NCBI GenBank assembly: GCA_025062235.1
Contig: JANXAE010000015.1
Location: forward strand, 1 to 37,459
Source: Bryobacteraceae bacterium
GTDB lineage: Bacteria > Acidobacteriota > Terriglobia > Bryobacterales > Bryobacteraceae
DNA: 37,459 nt
Direction of reading: 5' to 3'
This document shows, in pieces, positions 20,274 through 30,900 of this stretch. The position numbers and the translations under genes were made by a program. The notes beneath the pieces were generated by a model. It did no database searches, had not been told where the DNA came from, and worked only from the letters and a program-made list of their open reading frames with translations. Within the stretch, counting starts at the first letter, position 1, and the number at the start of each line of letters is the position of its first letter.

Positions 20274-21237
20274 GCTGTTCGATTGCCGCGGGGCCTTCGC
20301 TGAAGCACTGCTCGAGCTGCTGACCGCAGATCGGGGTGTGGTGGTAGTGACAAACGACTCGGTGGGCTCGTCCAATCTCGCTGGCATCCGGGCGAGGTTC
20401 CCCGAACGCGTGATCAACCTGGGCATCGCCGAGCAGAACATGATCGGGGTGGGGGCGGGGCTGGCCAACGGCGGCAAGATCCCGTTTCTGTGCGGCGCAT
20501 CCTGCTTCCTTACCGGCCGCGCCCTCGAGCAGATCAAAGTGGATCTGGCCTACTCGCGCAGCAACGTCAAGCTCTGCGGGATGTCGGCGGGGCTCGCTTA
20601 TGGCCCGCTGGGCGCCACGCACCACTCGATCGAAGACTTGGCGTGGATGCGCGTGCTCCCCGGGCTCGTCGTGATCGTCCCTGCCGATCCTGCCGAAACC
20701 GCCCAGGCCGTGCGCGCGGCGGCGGCCCTGGAAGGTCCCGTCTATCTCCGGCTGAGTCGCATGCCAGTTCCGCCCGTTCATCCGCCGGACTACGTCTTCC
20801 GCGTGGGGAAGGCCGCCCGTCTGCGCGAGGGCAGCGACCTGACGCTGATCGCCTGCGGGACGATGGTCTCTCGCGCGCTCGCGGCTGCCGAGCTGCTCCG
20901 GGCCGAGGGCCTCTCGGCGCGCGTGTTGAACATGGCGACGATACAGCCGTTGGATTGCGAGGCGGTCGAGTGTGCCGCAAGGGAAACGGGCGCCATCGTC
21001 ACCGTCGAGGAGCACTCGGTGCGAGGCGGGCTGGGTGGGGGAGTGGCCGAAATCGTCGTCAGCTCGAGACCGGTTCCCATGAGGCTACTGGGTGTGCCCG
21101 GCACGTTCGCGCCCACGGGTTCGGCGCAGTTCCTCTTCGAACACTTCGGGCTCACCGCGGATGGGATCGCTCGCGCGGCACTGGATCTGTTGCGCACAAA
21201 GGTGACCGATGCCGGAACGCTTCATCCTTGCCGTTGA
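20266..21237 (+). CDS. Transketolase, C-terminal subunit
   Basis: GIAEQNMIGVGAGLANGGKIPF, MSAGLAYGPLGATHHSIEDLAWMRVLPGLVVIVPADPAE, VTVEEHSVRGGLGGGVAEIV, GVPGTFAPTGSAQFLFEHFGLT. Predicted TTG start at 20266 overlaps the N-terminal subunit stop; the ORF track begins in frame at 20221. Confidence 0.92.
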   Translation: MTELFDCRGAFAEALLELLTADRGVVVVTNDSVGSSNLAGIRARFPERVINLGIAEQNMIGVGAGLANGGKIPFLCGASCFLTGRALEQIKVDLAYSRSNVKLCGMSAGLAYGPLGATHHSIEDLAWMRVLPGLVVIVPADPAETAQAVRAAAALEGPVYLRLSRMPVPPVHPPDYVFRVGKAARLREGSDLTLIACGTMVSRALAAAELLRAEGLSARVLNMATIQPLDCEAVECAARETGAIVTVEEHSVRGGLGGGVAEIVVSSRPVPMRLLGVPGTFAPTGSAQFLFEHFGLTADGIARAALDLLRTKVTDAGTLHPCR

Positions 21238-22735
21238 CCAGGGAACGACGAACACCAAGGCCGTGCTGGTGGACCGGCAGGGCCGGGTCATCGCCCGAGC
21301 GTCGCGGTCCGTGCCCATCCGCTTCCCTCAACCCGGCTGGGTCGAGCAGGACGCCGAGGAATTGTGGCTAAGCGTCGTGGAGACCATCGAGGAGTGCCTC
21401 GAGCAGGCCCCGCCGGGCAGCGCGCCGGCGGCGATAGGGATCAGCAACCAGCGGGAATCCGTAGTGCTCTGGGAACGGCGTACAGGGATTCCGGTGGGGC
21501 CGTGCGTCACCTGGCAGTGCCGACGCTCGGCCCCGATTTGCGAGGAACTGCGCAGCCGCGCTCTGGATTCGCTGGTGCGCGAGCGCACGGGTCTGGCCTT
21601 GGATCCGCTGTTCTCGGCGGGGAAGATCCGGTGGCTGCTGGACAACGTGTGGGAGGGGCAGAGAAGAGCGGAAGCGGGCGAGCTTTGCGCGGGGACCGTG
21701 GACAGTTGGCTGTTGTGGAAGCTGACCGGTGGCGCCGCGCACGCCTGCGACGCCAGCAACGGCTCGCGCACGCAATTGCTGGACGTGCGGAGCGGGGTGT
21801 GGGACGAGCAGCTGCTGGAGCTATTCGGTGTGCCGCGCGCGCTGTTGCCCGAGGTGCTACCTTCAAGCGGTGTTGCCGGCGAATCGGTGAAGCTCGGGCG
21901 GTTGCCCGCTGGCGTACCAGTGGGTGCGTTGATCGGCGACTCGCATGCGGCCCTCTTCGGCCACGCGGCCTTCGGGCCCGGGGCGGTCAAGGCGACCTAC
22001 GGTACAGGCACTTCCTTGATGACGTTGACCGAGCGCCCGGTGTTCTCGGCCGGGGGGCTATCCACGACCATCGCGTGGCGGATCGGCACGGTCGTCGCTC
22101 ACGCGCTCGAGGGGAACATCCTGGTGACGGGAAGTGCGGTGCAGTGGTTAGGCGAATTCCTGGGGCTGGCCGATCCTGCCCACGATGTCGCAGGCCTGGC
22201 CGAGCGCGCCGAGCCGGCGGAAGGGCTCTACGTGGTGCCAGCCTTCGTCGGGTTAGGGGCACCGCACTGGGACGCGCAAGCTCGGGGCCTGATCTGCGGC
22301 CTGACCCGGGGCACCACGGCGGCGCAGGTCGCGCGGGCGACGCTCGAAGCCATCGCCTATCAGGTGCGCGATGTCTTCGAGGTGATGGAAATGGAGGCCG
22401 GGCAATCGCTGCCGGAGTTGATGACCGACGGCGGCGCCAGCCGGAACGATTCGCTCATGCAGTTCCAGGCCGACGTGCTCGGGCGCCCTGTGGTGCGGAA
22501 CCTCTCCACGGATCTCTCGGCCGTCGGCGCCGCCTGGCTGGCGGGATTGGCGGTTGGGTTCTGGCGCTCGCTCGAGGAGCTGGAAGCCCTACCCCGCCAG
22601 GAAGACCGTTTCGAGCCGCGGATGAGCGAGAGCGAGCGCATCCGCCGGATCGAGGGTTGGCGCGAAGCCGTGGCGCGGGCGCGTCTGCATTTGCCGCGAG
22701 GTGCTCAGGTTTCCGGAGGCCAGCCGCGGACTTAG
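21209..22735 (+). CDS. FGGY-family carbohydrate kinase (glycerol-kinase-like)
   Basis: ILAVDQGTTNTKAVLVD, PGWVEQDAEELW, AIGISNQRESVVLWER, GDSHAALFG, YVVPAFVGLGAPHWDAQARGLICGLTRGTT, DGGASRNDSLMQFQADVLG, AVGAAWLAGLAVGFW. Confidence 0.92.
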   Translation: MPERFILAVDQGTTNTKAVLVDRQGRVIARASRSVPIRFPQPGWVEQDAEELWLSVVETIEECLEQAPPGSAPAAIGISNQRESVVLWERRTGIPVGPCVTWQCRRSAPICEELRSRALDSLVRERTGLALDPLFSAGKIRWLLDNVWEGQRRAEAGELCAGTVDSWLLWKLTGGAAHACDASNGSRTQLLDVRSGVWDEQLLELFGVPRALLPEVLPSSGVAGESVKLGRLPAGVPVGALIGDSHAALFGHAAFGPGAVKATYGTGTSLMTLTERPVFSAGGLSTTIAWRIGTVVAHALEGNILVTGSAVQWLGEFLGLADPAHDVAGLAERAEPAEGLYVVPAFVGLGAPHWDAQARGLICGLTRGTTAAQVARATLEAIAYQVRDVFEVMEMEAGQSLPELMTDGGASRNDSLMQFQADVLGRPVVRNLSTDLSAVGAAWLAGLAVGFWRSLEELEALPRQEDRFEPRMSESERIRRIEGWREAVARARLHLPRGAQVSGGQPRT

Positions 22736-22747
22736 AATCGTAGGCAT

Positions 22748-23767
22748 ATGTCGCGGCTGGACGAATTGCGACTGATGGTCAAAGTGGCGCGCATGTACTA
22801 CCAGCAGGGGCTCACCCAGAACGAGATCATGGACCGGCTGCACATCCATCAGTCCACGGTTTCGCGCCTGCTCAAGCGCGCCGAACGCGAGGGCATCGTG
22901 CGGGTGGTCATCAGCGTTCCCACGGGGATCCACGCCGAGTTGGAGGAAGCCTTGCAGTCGGCGTACGGACTCAAAGACGCCGTGGTCGTGGACAGCGGCG
23001 AGGACGAGGACCAGATCGTGCGGGATCTGGGCGCGGCGGCGGCTTTCGTACTGGAGAACACGTTGAAGCCGGGCGAAGTGATCGGGATCTCCTGCTGGAG
23101 CGCGGCGCTGCTGGCCATGGTGGACGCGATGCACCCCACGGCGAAGGCGCCCGGATCGCGGGTCGTGCAGATCCTCGGGGGCGTGGGCAGTCCGGGAGCG
23201 CCCACACATGCCACCATCATGACGCGGCGGCTGGCGGGCTTGATCGGGGCCGAAATCACGCCCTTGCCCGCCCCGGGAGTGGTCGGCTCGCCGCAGGCGC
23301 GGCGGGTGCTCATGCAGGATCCATTCGTGCAAGAGGCGGTGCGCTGGTTCCGATCGCTCACGCTGGCGCTGGTCGGGATCGGATCGGTCGAGCCTTCGAA
23401 GATGCTGGCGGCCAGCGGCAATGTCTTCTCCAACGAAGAATTGAAGCTTCTGGCAAGCAAGGGCGCCGTGGGCGACATCTGCCTGCGTTTCTTCGACGCC
23501 GCGGGCCGCCCAGTGAACACGCCCCTGAACGAACGCGTCATCAGCATCGAGCTGGAGCAATTGCGGCGGGTGCCGCGGGTGATCGGCGTGGCGGGCGGCA
23601 GGCGCAAGCTCTCCGCGATACGTGGGGCCCTTGCGGGCAAGTGGATCAACGTTCTGATTACCGACCGCGGCACCGCAGAGCGCTTGCTGGAGGACCGGTC
23701 GGCGGTCCTGCCGGCAGCGGCTTCGGGCGCGGCCGCGAAACGCCGCAAGGCCGGAGGTCGGAACTGA
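22748..23767 (+). CDS. SorC/DeoR-type sugar-binding transcriptional regulator
   Basis: N-terminal HTH YYQQGLTQNEIMDRLHIHQSTVSRLLKRAEREGIVRVVI; sugar-binding domain VIGISCWSAALLAMVDAM, VQILGGVGSP, LALVGIGSVEPSKMLAASGNV, GAVGDICLRFFDAAGRPV. Confidence 0.93.
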   Translation: MSRLDELRLMVKVARMYYQQGLTQNEIMDRLHIHQSTVSRLLKRAEREGIVRVVISVPTGIHAELEEALQSAYGLKDAVVVDSGEDEDQIVRDLGAAAAFVLENTLKPGEVIGISCWSAALLAMVDAMHPTAKAPGSRVVQILGGVGSPGAPTHATIMTRRLAGLIGAEITPLPAPGVVGSPQARRVLMQDPFVQEAVRWFRSLTLALVGIGSVEPSKMLAASGNVFSNEELKLLASKGAVGDICLRFFDAAGRPVNTPLNERVISIELEQLRRVPRVIGVAGGRRKLSAIRGALAGKWINVLITDRGTAERLLEDRSAVLPAAASGAAAKRRKAGGRN

Positions 23768-23797
23768 TGTCGAAACCGCGGTGAGGAGGAACAGGAC

Positions 23798-25222
23798 ATG
23801 GCGATGACCATCGGCGTCATCATCGGCAATCGCGACTTTTTCCCCGACCGCCTGGTCAGCGAGGCGCGGCGCGACGTGCTGGCGCTCTTCGGGCAGATGG
23901 GCGTCGAGCCCGTCATGCTGGAGGAGAACGAAACCAAGCTGGGCTCGGTCGAGACGTGGGAGCACGCCAAGCGTTGTGCGGAGCTCTTCCGGGCGCACCG
24001 CGAGCGCATTGACGGCGTGCTGGTGACGCTGCCCAATTTCGGCGACGAGAAGGCAGTGGCCGAGACGCTGAAGCTTTCCGGGCTCGAGGTCCCGGTGCTC
24101 GTGCAGGCCTACCCCGACGATCTCGGACAGCTCGGCGTCGAGCGGCGCCGCGACGCCTTCTGCGGGAAGATCTCCGTGTGCAACAACCTCCGGCAATACG
24201 GGATTCCCTACACCCTCACCACCCTGCACACGGACCGGATCCTGAGCGACAGCTTCCGGACGGATCTGGCCGATTTCCTCGCGGTGTGTCGCGTCGTGCG
24301 CGGGTTGCGCAAGGCGCGCATCGGGGCAGTCGGCGCCCGTCCCGGCGCCTTCAACACGACACGCTACAGCGAGAAGCTGCTGCAGGCCGCCGGCATCAGC
24401 GTGAGCACCCTGGACCTCTCCGAGGTCCTGGCAGAGGCCGCACGCGTCAGCGACGACGACCCGCGCCTGCGCGCCAAGCTGGAGGAAATCCGGGCTTACG
24501 CGGACGCGTCCGGGGTCCCGCTGGAAGCGTTGACGCGCATGGGGAAGCTGGCCGTGGTGCTCGAAGATTGGATGGCGCGCAACGACCTGGACGCTACCGC
24601 GCTACAGTGCTGGAGCTCTCTGCAGAAGAATTACGGCGTCAACTGCTGCACGGTGATGAGCATGATGAGCGAGAGGCTGCTGCCCAGCGCCTGCGAGGTA
24701 GACGTCACCGGAGCCCTCTCGATGTACGCCCTCCAGCTCGCTTCCGGCCGGCCCAGCGCCCTGGTGGACTGGAACAATAACTACGGCGGTGAACAGGACA
24801 AGTGCGTGCTGTTCCACTGCGGCAACTGGGCGAAAAGCTACCTGCCTGATGCGACCATCGGGACCGCGCCCATTCTCGGCACCACCCTCGGCGAGCAGAA
24901 CACCTATGGCGCCCTGGCGGGCCGCACGCCGGCGGGCCCCGTGACTTTCGCACGCATCAGTACCGACGATGGCGCGGGGCGGATCCGCGCCTACGTCGCG
25001 CAAGGCCGCCTGACGGACGATCCGTTGACGACTTTCGGTAGCCGGGCCGTCGCCGAGGTACCCCGCTTGCAGCGCCTGTTACGCCACATCTGCAGGCAGG
25101 GCTTCGAGCACCACGTCGCCGTCAATCTCTCCGAGTGCGCCCGAGCGCTGGCCGAGGCGTTCCGGACTTACCTCGGGTGGCCGACCTACTGGCACGAAGG
25201 CGAGGACGGGCTTCAGGGGTAG
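23798..25222 (+). CDS. L-fucose/L-arabinose isomerase family protein
   Basis: [149 protein letters not shown] upstream of the ATG. Confidence 0.87.
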   Translation: MAMTIGVIIGNRDFFPDRLVSEARRDVLALFGQMGVEPVMLEENETKLGSVETWEHAKRCAELFRAHRERIDGVLVTLPNFGDEKAVAETLKLSGLEVPVLVQAYPDDLGQLGVERRRDAFCGKISVCNNLRQYGIPYTLTTLHTDRILSDSFRTDLADFLAVCRVVRGLRKARIGAVGARPGAFNTTRYSEKLLQAAGISVSTLDLSEVLAEAARVSDDDPRLRAKLEEIRAYADASGVPLEALTRMGKLAVVLEDWMARNDLDATALQCWSSLQKNYGVNCCTVMSMMSERLLPSACEVDVTGALSMYALQLASGRPSALVDWNNNYGGEQDKCVLFHCGNWAKSYLPDATIGTAPILGTTLGEQNTYGALAGRTPAGPVTFARISTDDGAGRIRAYVAQGRLTDDPLTTFGSRAVAEVPRLQRLLRHICRQGFEHHVAVNLSECARALAEAFRTYLGWPTYWHEGEDGLQG

Positions 25223-26610
25223 ACCGTTACGATCACCCGCCGGTAACGCGTCAGTGGGGGGCTTCCCCGGTCCGTGACGGCCAGTACGATGTGGATGGTT
25301 TCGGGCCGTGTTACCTTGGGCGCAACCAAGTGTGCCTCGCGCTGGTCTGCGTTTTCGATCGCCAGTAGCCGGCCGCTCGCGTAGGTGCCGGGCTCGGGGT
25401 AGTAGATCCACCGATACGTCAGGCCGTCGCCGTCGGGATCCGAGGACCCGAGCGCGCTGAGGCGAACCGTTTCACCGCTACGCGCGGCCAGGCGGTCGGC
25501 ATGAGCCAAGCGAGCGACCGGCGGATGATTGGCTTCGCGATAGGGCCTGATCGTCCAGTCCATGCGCGCGGCGAAGTCGTTCTGATAGGCGGAACGCCAG
25601 CGCCAGATGGTGGCCTTGTTGCTCGTGTACCAATTACCGTCCACCCCCTGCACCTCGTCCTCGGCATCCGTCCAGAAGGGGCGTGTTTCCGGCTCGAGGA
25701 ACCACTTGCGCGTGCGCGGAGTGTAGAACTCGTAGCGGCCGCCCCAGCTTCCCCAGTCGGGATGTTCGGGATCGCCGAGCCCGTTGGGGATCAGATAGAG
25801 GAAGGTCGGGCTGTCGCCCTCCATCTGGAACTGCACGAGGGGGTACTGTGCGCCCAGCGGGCCCTTGCTGCGGATGTTGCGCTCCAGCCACGGATTGTCC
25901 ACCAGGCTGAAGTCCGGCCCGCTGAACCGGCGCAGCCGGTCTCCGCTGATGCCGGACCAGGTGGCGTGATGGTATGCGCCTAGCGGGCCGAAACCCGGGC
26001 TGGCGATATAGAACAGCCGGGGAAAGTTCTTGCGAATCCAGGGCCCGCTGTCATCCTGGTCCGAGATGGTGTAGACGCGCAGTTTGGCGACGAACCGGTC
26101 CACGTCTTCGGGCGAACGCGTCTGGCGGACTTTCCACAGCGCCTGCGCCAGCGTGTTGGGCCCGCCCCAGACAAGAACCCACACGGGCCGCGAGTCCTCG
26201 CGATCCACCGCGCGGATGATGAGCTCGGCCCCCGGCGAATCCATGCCGGGACCGACTGCGGCCATCCCGTACGCAGGACGGCCCGAGCTCACCACCGCAA
26301 GCAGGCGGCTGGCCTCCGGGAAACCCGGTTCGTGGAGCAGCAGGTTGTCCCGCACTTTGGCGTAGGCCTGCACGACCTCGCGGATTTTTTCCGGCGCGGT
26401 GCGGTCGCGCAGGTGGGTGGAGGTGGTCGCCACCAGGCCTTCGACCTCGAAGCAGTTCGAAGACACAAGGAAGCGCACCAGCGACTGCGTGTCGTCAGGT
26501 TCGTTCTCGATGTCGGTCAGAACAATGACACGCGGTTTTGTTTGCGCCGCGAGGACCACCCAGGCAGTCAGCAGCAAGGCGGCCAGCGAGCGCGCCATGG
26601 ACCGCCTCAT
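25213..26610 (-). CDS. DUF1593 (nucleoside-hydrolase-like/Sde0182-type) secreted protein, copy B
   Basis: Signal [82 protein letters not shown]-terminal Ig/cadherin-like [31 protein letters not shown] overlap with copy A; overlaps the plus-strand isomerase gene end by 10 bp. Confidence 0.88.
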   Translation of the reverse strand: MRRSMARSLAALLLTAWVVLAAQTKPRVIVLTDIENEPDDTQSLVRFLVSSNCFEVEGLVATTSTHLRDRTAPEKIREVVQAYAKVRDNLLLHEPGFPEASRLLAVVSSGRPAYGMAAVGPGMDSPGAELIIRAVDREDSRPVWVLVWGGPNTLAQALWKVRQTRSPEDVDRFVAKLRVYTISDQDDSGPWIRKNFPRLFYIASPGFGPLGAYHHATWSGISGDRLRRFSGPDFSLVDNPWLERNIRSKGPLGAQYPLVQFQMEGDSPTFLYLIPNGLGDPEHPDWGSWGGRYEFYTPRTRKWFLEPETRPFWTDAEDEVQGVDGNWYTSNKATIWRWRSAYQNDFAARMDWTIRPYREANHPPVARLAHADRLAARSGETVRLSALGSSDPDGDGLTYRWIYYPEPGTYASGRLLAIENADQREAHLVAPKVTRPETIHIVLAVTDRGSPPLTRYRRVIVTVYP

Positions 26611-27956
26611 CGCTCGACCCCTCTCGCATGCGCAGGCGCGCCCTGCAACCGCCGCAGGCGCGCCGCGAAATCTCCCAGGAACTGCTCCCGCCAGCGGCTC
26701 ACGTGTCGGGCGCCGGCGTGAACGCCCTCGGCAGCGGCGGGATCCTGGTCGTCGGTCCACCAGTTCGGGTGGCGGCGTGAGACTTGCCGGATCCGTTCCG
26801 GCGAAGGGGGCTTCGCGGTGAAAGCACCCCGCCAGCCTCGCAGGCGGGGATCGTCGCACTCCATCACATAGGTCCAGACCTTCGCATCGCGGGGCGCAAA
26901 CCGGAAACGCAACCGCCGGCCATCGTGGAAGACGGCGACAGGGACGCGGCCGTCGAAAACGACGCGCGCCTTCAGCTCGCGGCCGACTCCCGCGGGCGCG
27001 GGCAGCGCGAACTCGACCACGCCGAAAACCTCGACCTCGTCGGCTTCCGTAGTGAGGCGCTCGAAGAGCCGGTTGCGCCCCTCCCACGCGCGGACGAACT
27101 TGCCACCCCAGCCCGGCTGCGAGGGATCTTCCGGCGTCCCGCGCAACAGATAGGCCACCGAGGGACTGTCGCCCATTTTCAGCCTTCCGCCGAGCAGCGG
27201 CGTGAAGAAAGCACCCAAGTGGCCGCGCCCCGCAACGTGCGCGCCTACAAAGGCCTCGTTTCCCCATTCGCCCTCTTGGTTGCCGCCGACGAACCACCCG
27301 CGGTAGGTGGAGTTGGCTTCGATCATCCACAGGTTCGGATGTTGGCGCTCGATGTATGCGTAGGCGTTGACGCCCCACATCTTGTTGGGGCCCCCGATGA
27401 AATATACGCGGAGCCTGGGCAGGATGTCGGGGGCGTCGTGCAGAGCTTGCGCGAGGTCCTCCGGGCCGCCCCAGACCAACACCCAGAGGGGTCTCGGATC
27501 GGGCCGCCGGGCGCATTCGACGATCCACCGCGAACCTTCGGTGGGCAGGCCGACGCCCTCCCAACCCGCGGCCTCCAAGGCGCCTTGTTTGGCGATCGAA
27601 CGCAGGTACGGCGGCGTCGGGTAGCGGTGCGAGTGGGCGCGCAGCCGGGGATAATCACGCTCGTAGCGTTCGATCACCTCAAGGATGTGCTCCTTGCGCC
27701 CCGGTCCGTAAGGCGAAGAGATCAGGCCTTCCAGATCGAGGACATCGGCATAGAGCAACAGATGGACCATGGATTGGAAGTCGTCCGGATCGGTGCCGCC
27801 GATGTCCGTAGAGACGATTACGCGCGGCCGCTCGCCCGCCAGCGCGCCGCGCGCGGGCAAGGTCTGGGCGTCAGAGACGGCTGCGGCGAGCGCGACCAGG
27901 GCGAGAGCCGCCTGGATGCGCCGCTCCCGCGGCTCAGAATTGCAGGCGCAAGGCAT
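26607..27956 (-). CDS. DUF1593 (nucleoside-hydrolase-like) secreted protein, copy A
   Basis: [102 protein letters not shown]. Overlaps the 3' end of the upstream TonB receptor gene by about 23 bp. Confidence 0.88.
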   Translation of the reverse strand: MPCACNSEPRERRIQAALALVALAAAVSDAQTLPARGALAGERPRVIVSTDIGGTDPDDFQSMVHLLLYADVLDLEGLISSPYGPGRKEHILEVIERYERDYPRLRAHSHRYPTPPYLRSIAKQGALEAAGWEGVGLPTEGSRWIVECARRPDPRPLWVLVWGGPEDLAQALHDAPDILPRLRVYFIGGPNKMWGVNAYAYIERQHPNLWMIEANSTYRGWFVGGNQEGEWGNEAFVGAHVAGRGHLGAFFTPLLGGRLKMGDSPSVAYLLRGTPEDPSQPGWGGKFVRAWEGRNRLFERLTTEADEVEVFGVVEFALPAPAGVGRELKARVVFDGRVPVAVFHDGRRLRFRFAPRDAKVWTYVMECDDPRLRGWRGAFTAKPPSPERIRQVSRRHPNWWTDDQDPAAAEGVHAGARHVSRWREQFLGDFAARLRRLQGAPAHARGVER

Positions 27957-30900
27957 ATTGCAAGCGCCGGCCGAAGTGACCGGCTGCGTGGGCGTTGGTC
28001 TTGCCGAAGTCGGAGGCCGTGATGCTGGTCGTCGGATTGGCCCAGTTCATGTTGTTGAGGGCGTTGTAAGCTTCCAGGCGAAACTCCAGCTTCAAGTGCT
28101 CGCGCAGGGCGAAGCTCTTGCTGAGCACGGCATCCAGATTCAGGAAGCTGGGTCCGGTCAAGTCGTCGTACTGCCACGGGTTCGTCCGGCGAGTGTAAGC
28201 GGGCAGCCGGTTGAAGCCCGTTATGTCGAACCAGTAAGCGCCCGCTCCCACGCCGCCCAGTTTCCGGACGGTGGCGGGGGCTACCATGGCTCCGAAACGT
28301 AGCAACTGGCCCGAGCGATAGGTGAAAACCCCAGCCAGCTGCCAGCCGCCCAAGGCAGCGTCGAGCGCGCGAGGCATGCCGCTACCCAGCGCGCGTCCCC
28401 TGCCGACCGGAAGCTGCACGGTGCCGGCGGCCACCACGCGATGCCGGGGAGCGACCTCGCGCAGCCAGGTCAACCTGACGTCGTACTGATCCTGCTCGTC
28501 ATAGAAGACCATGGACTTCTCGAGGTTGTTGGCGTAGGAGGCCACGAAAGAGAATCCCTGCCGAAACGCACGCTGCAACCGGAGCTGGAAGGAGTGATTG
28601 CGGTATTTGCCGAGATCGGTAAATGTCTGGGTAATGGTCCCGTAGTGCGGATAGGGCTTGAGCAAGGCCGAAACGGCTACCTGCGCCTGGCGGCGCAACG
28701 CGCCGGGGAAGATCTCCACGGTTCCGTAGTTATAGAAGGGATTGGCCACCGTGCGGGTGAGCTCGACGCCGTACTTGTAACTGAGCCGCGGATCCATCAT
28801 GTTGAGGTTCAAACTGAGAAGGTCGCGGCTTACGAAGTTGACGAAGTAAGTGACCTCGGCGACCGTCCGCCACCAGATTTCGCGCTGGAGGGTGAGGTTT
28901 AAGCGATCACTGATGGGCGGCCTCCGCTGGTACTTGGAGATTGTGACGTTATCGCCGAGGTTCGTGTAGCGCCCGTAGCTCTTGCCGTAAGCGGGCGTGA
29001 GCCCCTGAGGGAAGGGGTTGCTCAGGAAGGCCTGCGGCACGCCCTCGAGCAGGGGCAAGACCTCGCTGATGGGGCTGAAGGCGGCCAGGTTCATCTGACC
29101 CAGCGGTTCGTTGCCGCTGTCCGTGAGGGAGTTGGGTGTGTAGAAGCGCCCGTAGCCCACGCGCAACGCCATGGCGTCGTTGAGGCGGTACGCCAGGCCG
29201 ATGCGCGGCATGAACTGCAACTTGTCGCTTTCGGTCGCCCGCTTCCGGCCTTTCTCGGTGAAGTAAAAGGCGCCGTTGTAAAGGTAACTCTTCTGGCCGG
29301 CGGACTCGGCCATTCTGGCTTTGATCTCGGCCGGGATCTTCGGATCAATGGCGGCTTGCAATCCGGGGATGGGATCGGTCAGATCCAGGCGCTGGGGCAA
29401 GCGATAGAGCGGATCCCAGTAGCCGCCTTCGTACTCGTAACGCAGTCCCAAGTTGAGCGAGAGCTTTCGGCTCACCTTGTAGTCATCCTGGACATAGAAG
29501 GCCCACATTTCCGTGTGGGCGTATTGGATGGGCACATACTGGGCGTTGGAGGCGGACGGATCCATAGCGCCCAGCAGGAAGCTGGCCCAGGGATGACCCG
29601 TGCGGACGTTGGCGCCGGCGGTGGTGTCGGCAGTGTTGTTGAAATTGAAGGTCAGATTGGCCAGACCTCCGAAGCGGGCGGCCCAGCCGCGCTTGAAGCG
29701 CGATTCGGCGCCGAACTTCAGCGAGTGGGCTGCCAGATACCTGTTCAGCAGACCGCTGACGCTGTAGCCGAGCGGTTCCTGCCACCAGAAGTTGCGAACC
29801 CCGAAGGTATCGCTGGTGGGCGCCACCTGGATGTTGGGGAAGTAAAGCAGAGGACGGCCCTGCGCGTAAGGCTTCCACCAGCCGCTGGGCCACAGGTCGC
29901 TCCATCCCTGCTCGCCGATGTCCATTTCGGGGTAGTAGCGCTTGTCCTCGGTCTTGTAATAGGCGGCGCGAACGGTCAGGATGCTGGACGGCGAGATGGT
30001 GAAGACCGTGTCGCCGGCGAAGTTGGTCCCGTGACGGATGGAGCCTTCAGTGCGGCGCATCTTGAGGACGTCCGCTCCGTTGGTGTAGTCGTTGGCGTCC
30101 TGGTTGGTGCGGAAGATACTGGCGCGGGCGAACGCCTTCCAGCGATCATTGATCTGCCAGTCCACGCGGTTGGACAGGTTGTAATAGCGGTAGGTCCGGG
30201 TAAAGTCGTATTTGTAGTTGTTCAGCCCGGTCAGGTCATCGCCCGGGTTGTTCGGCTCCCACAGGTGCTTGAGGATCTTCGCAGCCAGGGGATCCCAGCG
30301 CTGGGGGGCGATGCGGTTGCCGGGGAAGGGATCCCGCACGACGCGCCCGCCGGAGATGCGGGAGGTGAGGGGGTCGTAGATGACGCGCTGGCGGCCGTCG
30401 GTGTAGACGGAAGCCGAGAAGTCACCCTGGCGTTCGAGCGCGGTGGGCAGGGTGTAGGCCATGGCGGAAAAGGAAGCGTCGTTCTGGCGCTCGAAGGCGC
30501 TGAACAAGAAAAGCTTGTTCTTCTTGATGGGCATGCCGAGGGTGGCGCCGCCGTTCCAGAAGGTGTTGCGCGAATGCTGGCGGGTGATGCGGTTGCTGAC
30601 CGCGTTCCAGTCAGGATCGCCTCCGAAGTAGTAAGCGGTGCCGTGCACCTCGTTGGTGCCCGATTTCATGGAGATGGTGATGACACCGCCTGCGCTGTGC
30701 CCGAACTCGGCGTCCACGGCGTTCTTTTGCAGAGTGTATTCGTCCACCGCCTCCACGGGCGGGTTGTAGCCGAGCTTGGCCGAGTTGGCCAGCGGGGAGC
30801 CGTCTATGAGCACCTCGTTGCGCCCCATGGTGCGCCCGCCGAGATCGTAGGCGTTGGCTGCGTAGTGGTCGTAGTTGGCGTTGCGCGTCCAGTCGCCGTT

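Noticed and set aside
19413-25222. Sulfoquinovose transketolase (sulfo-TK) operon
   Set aside because: Split transketolase fits, but an FGGY kinase and Fuc/Ara-type isomerase are not part of that route and no sulfoquinovosidase or sulfo-sugar transporter is visible; kept only as an alternative to test.
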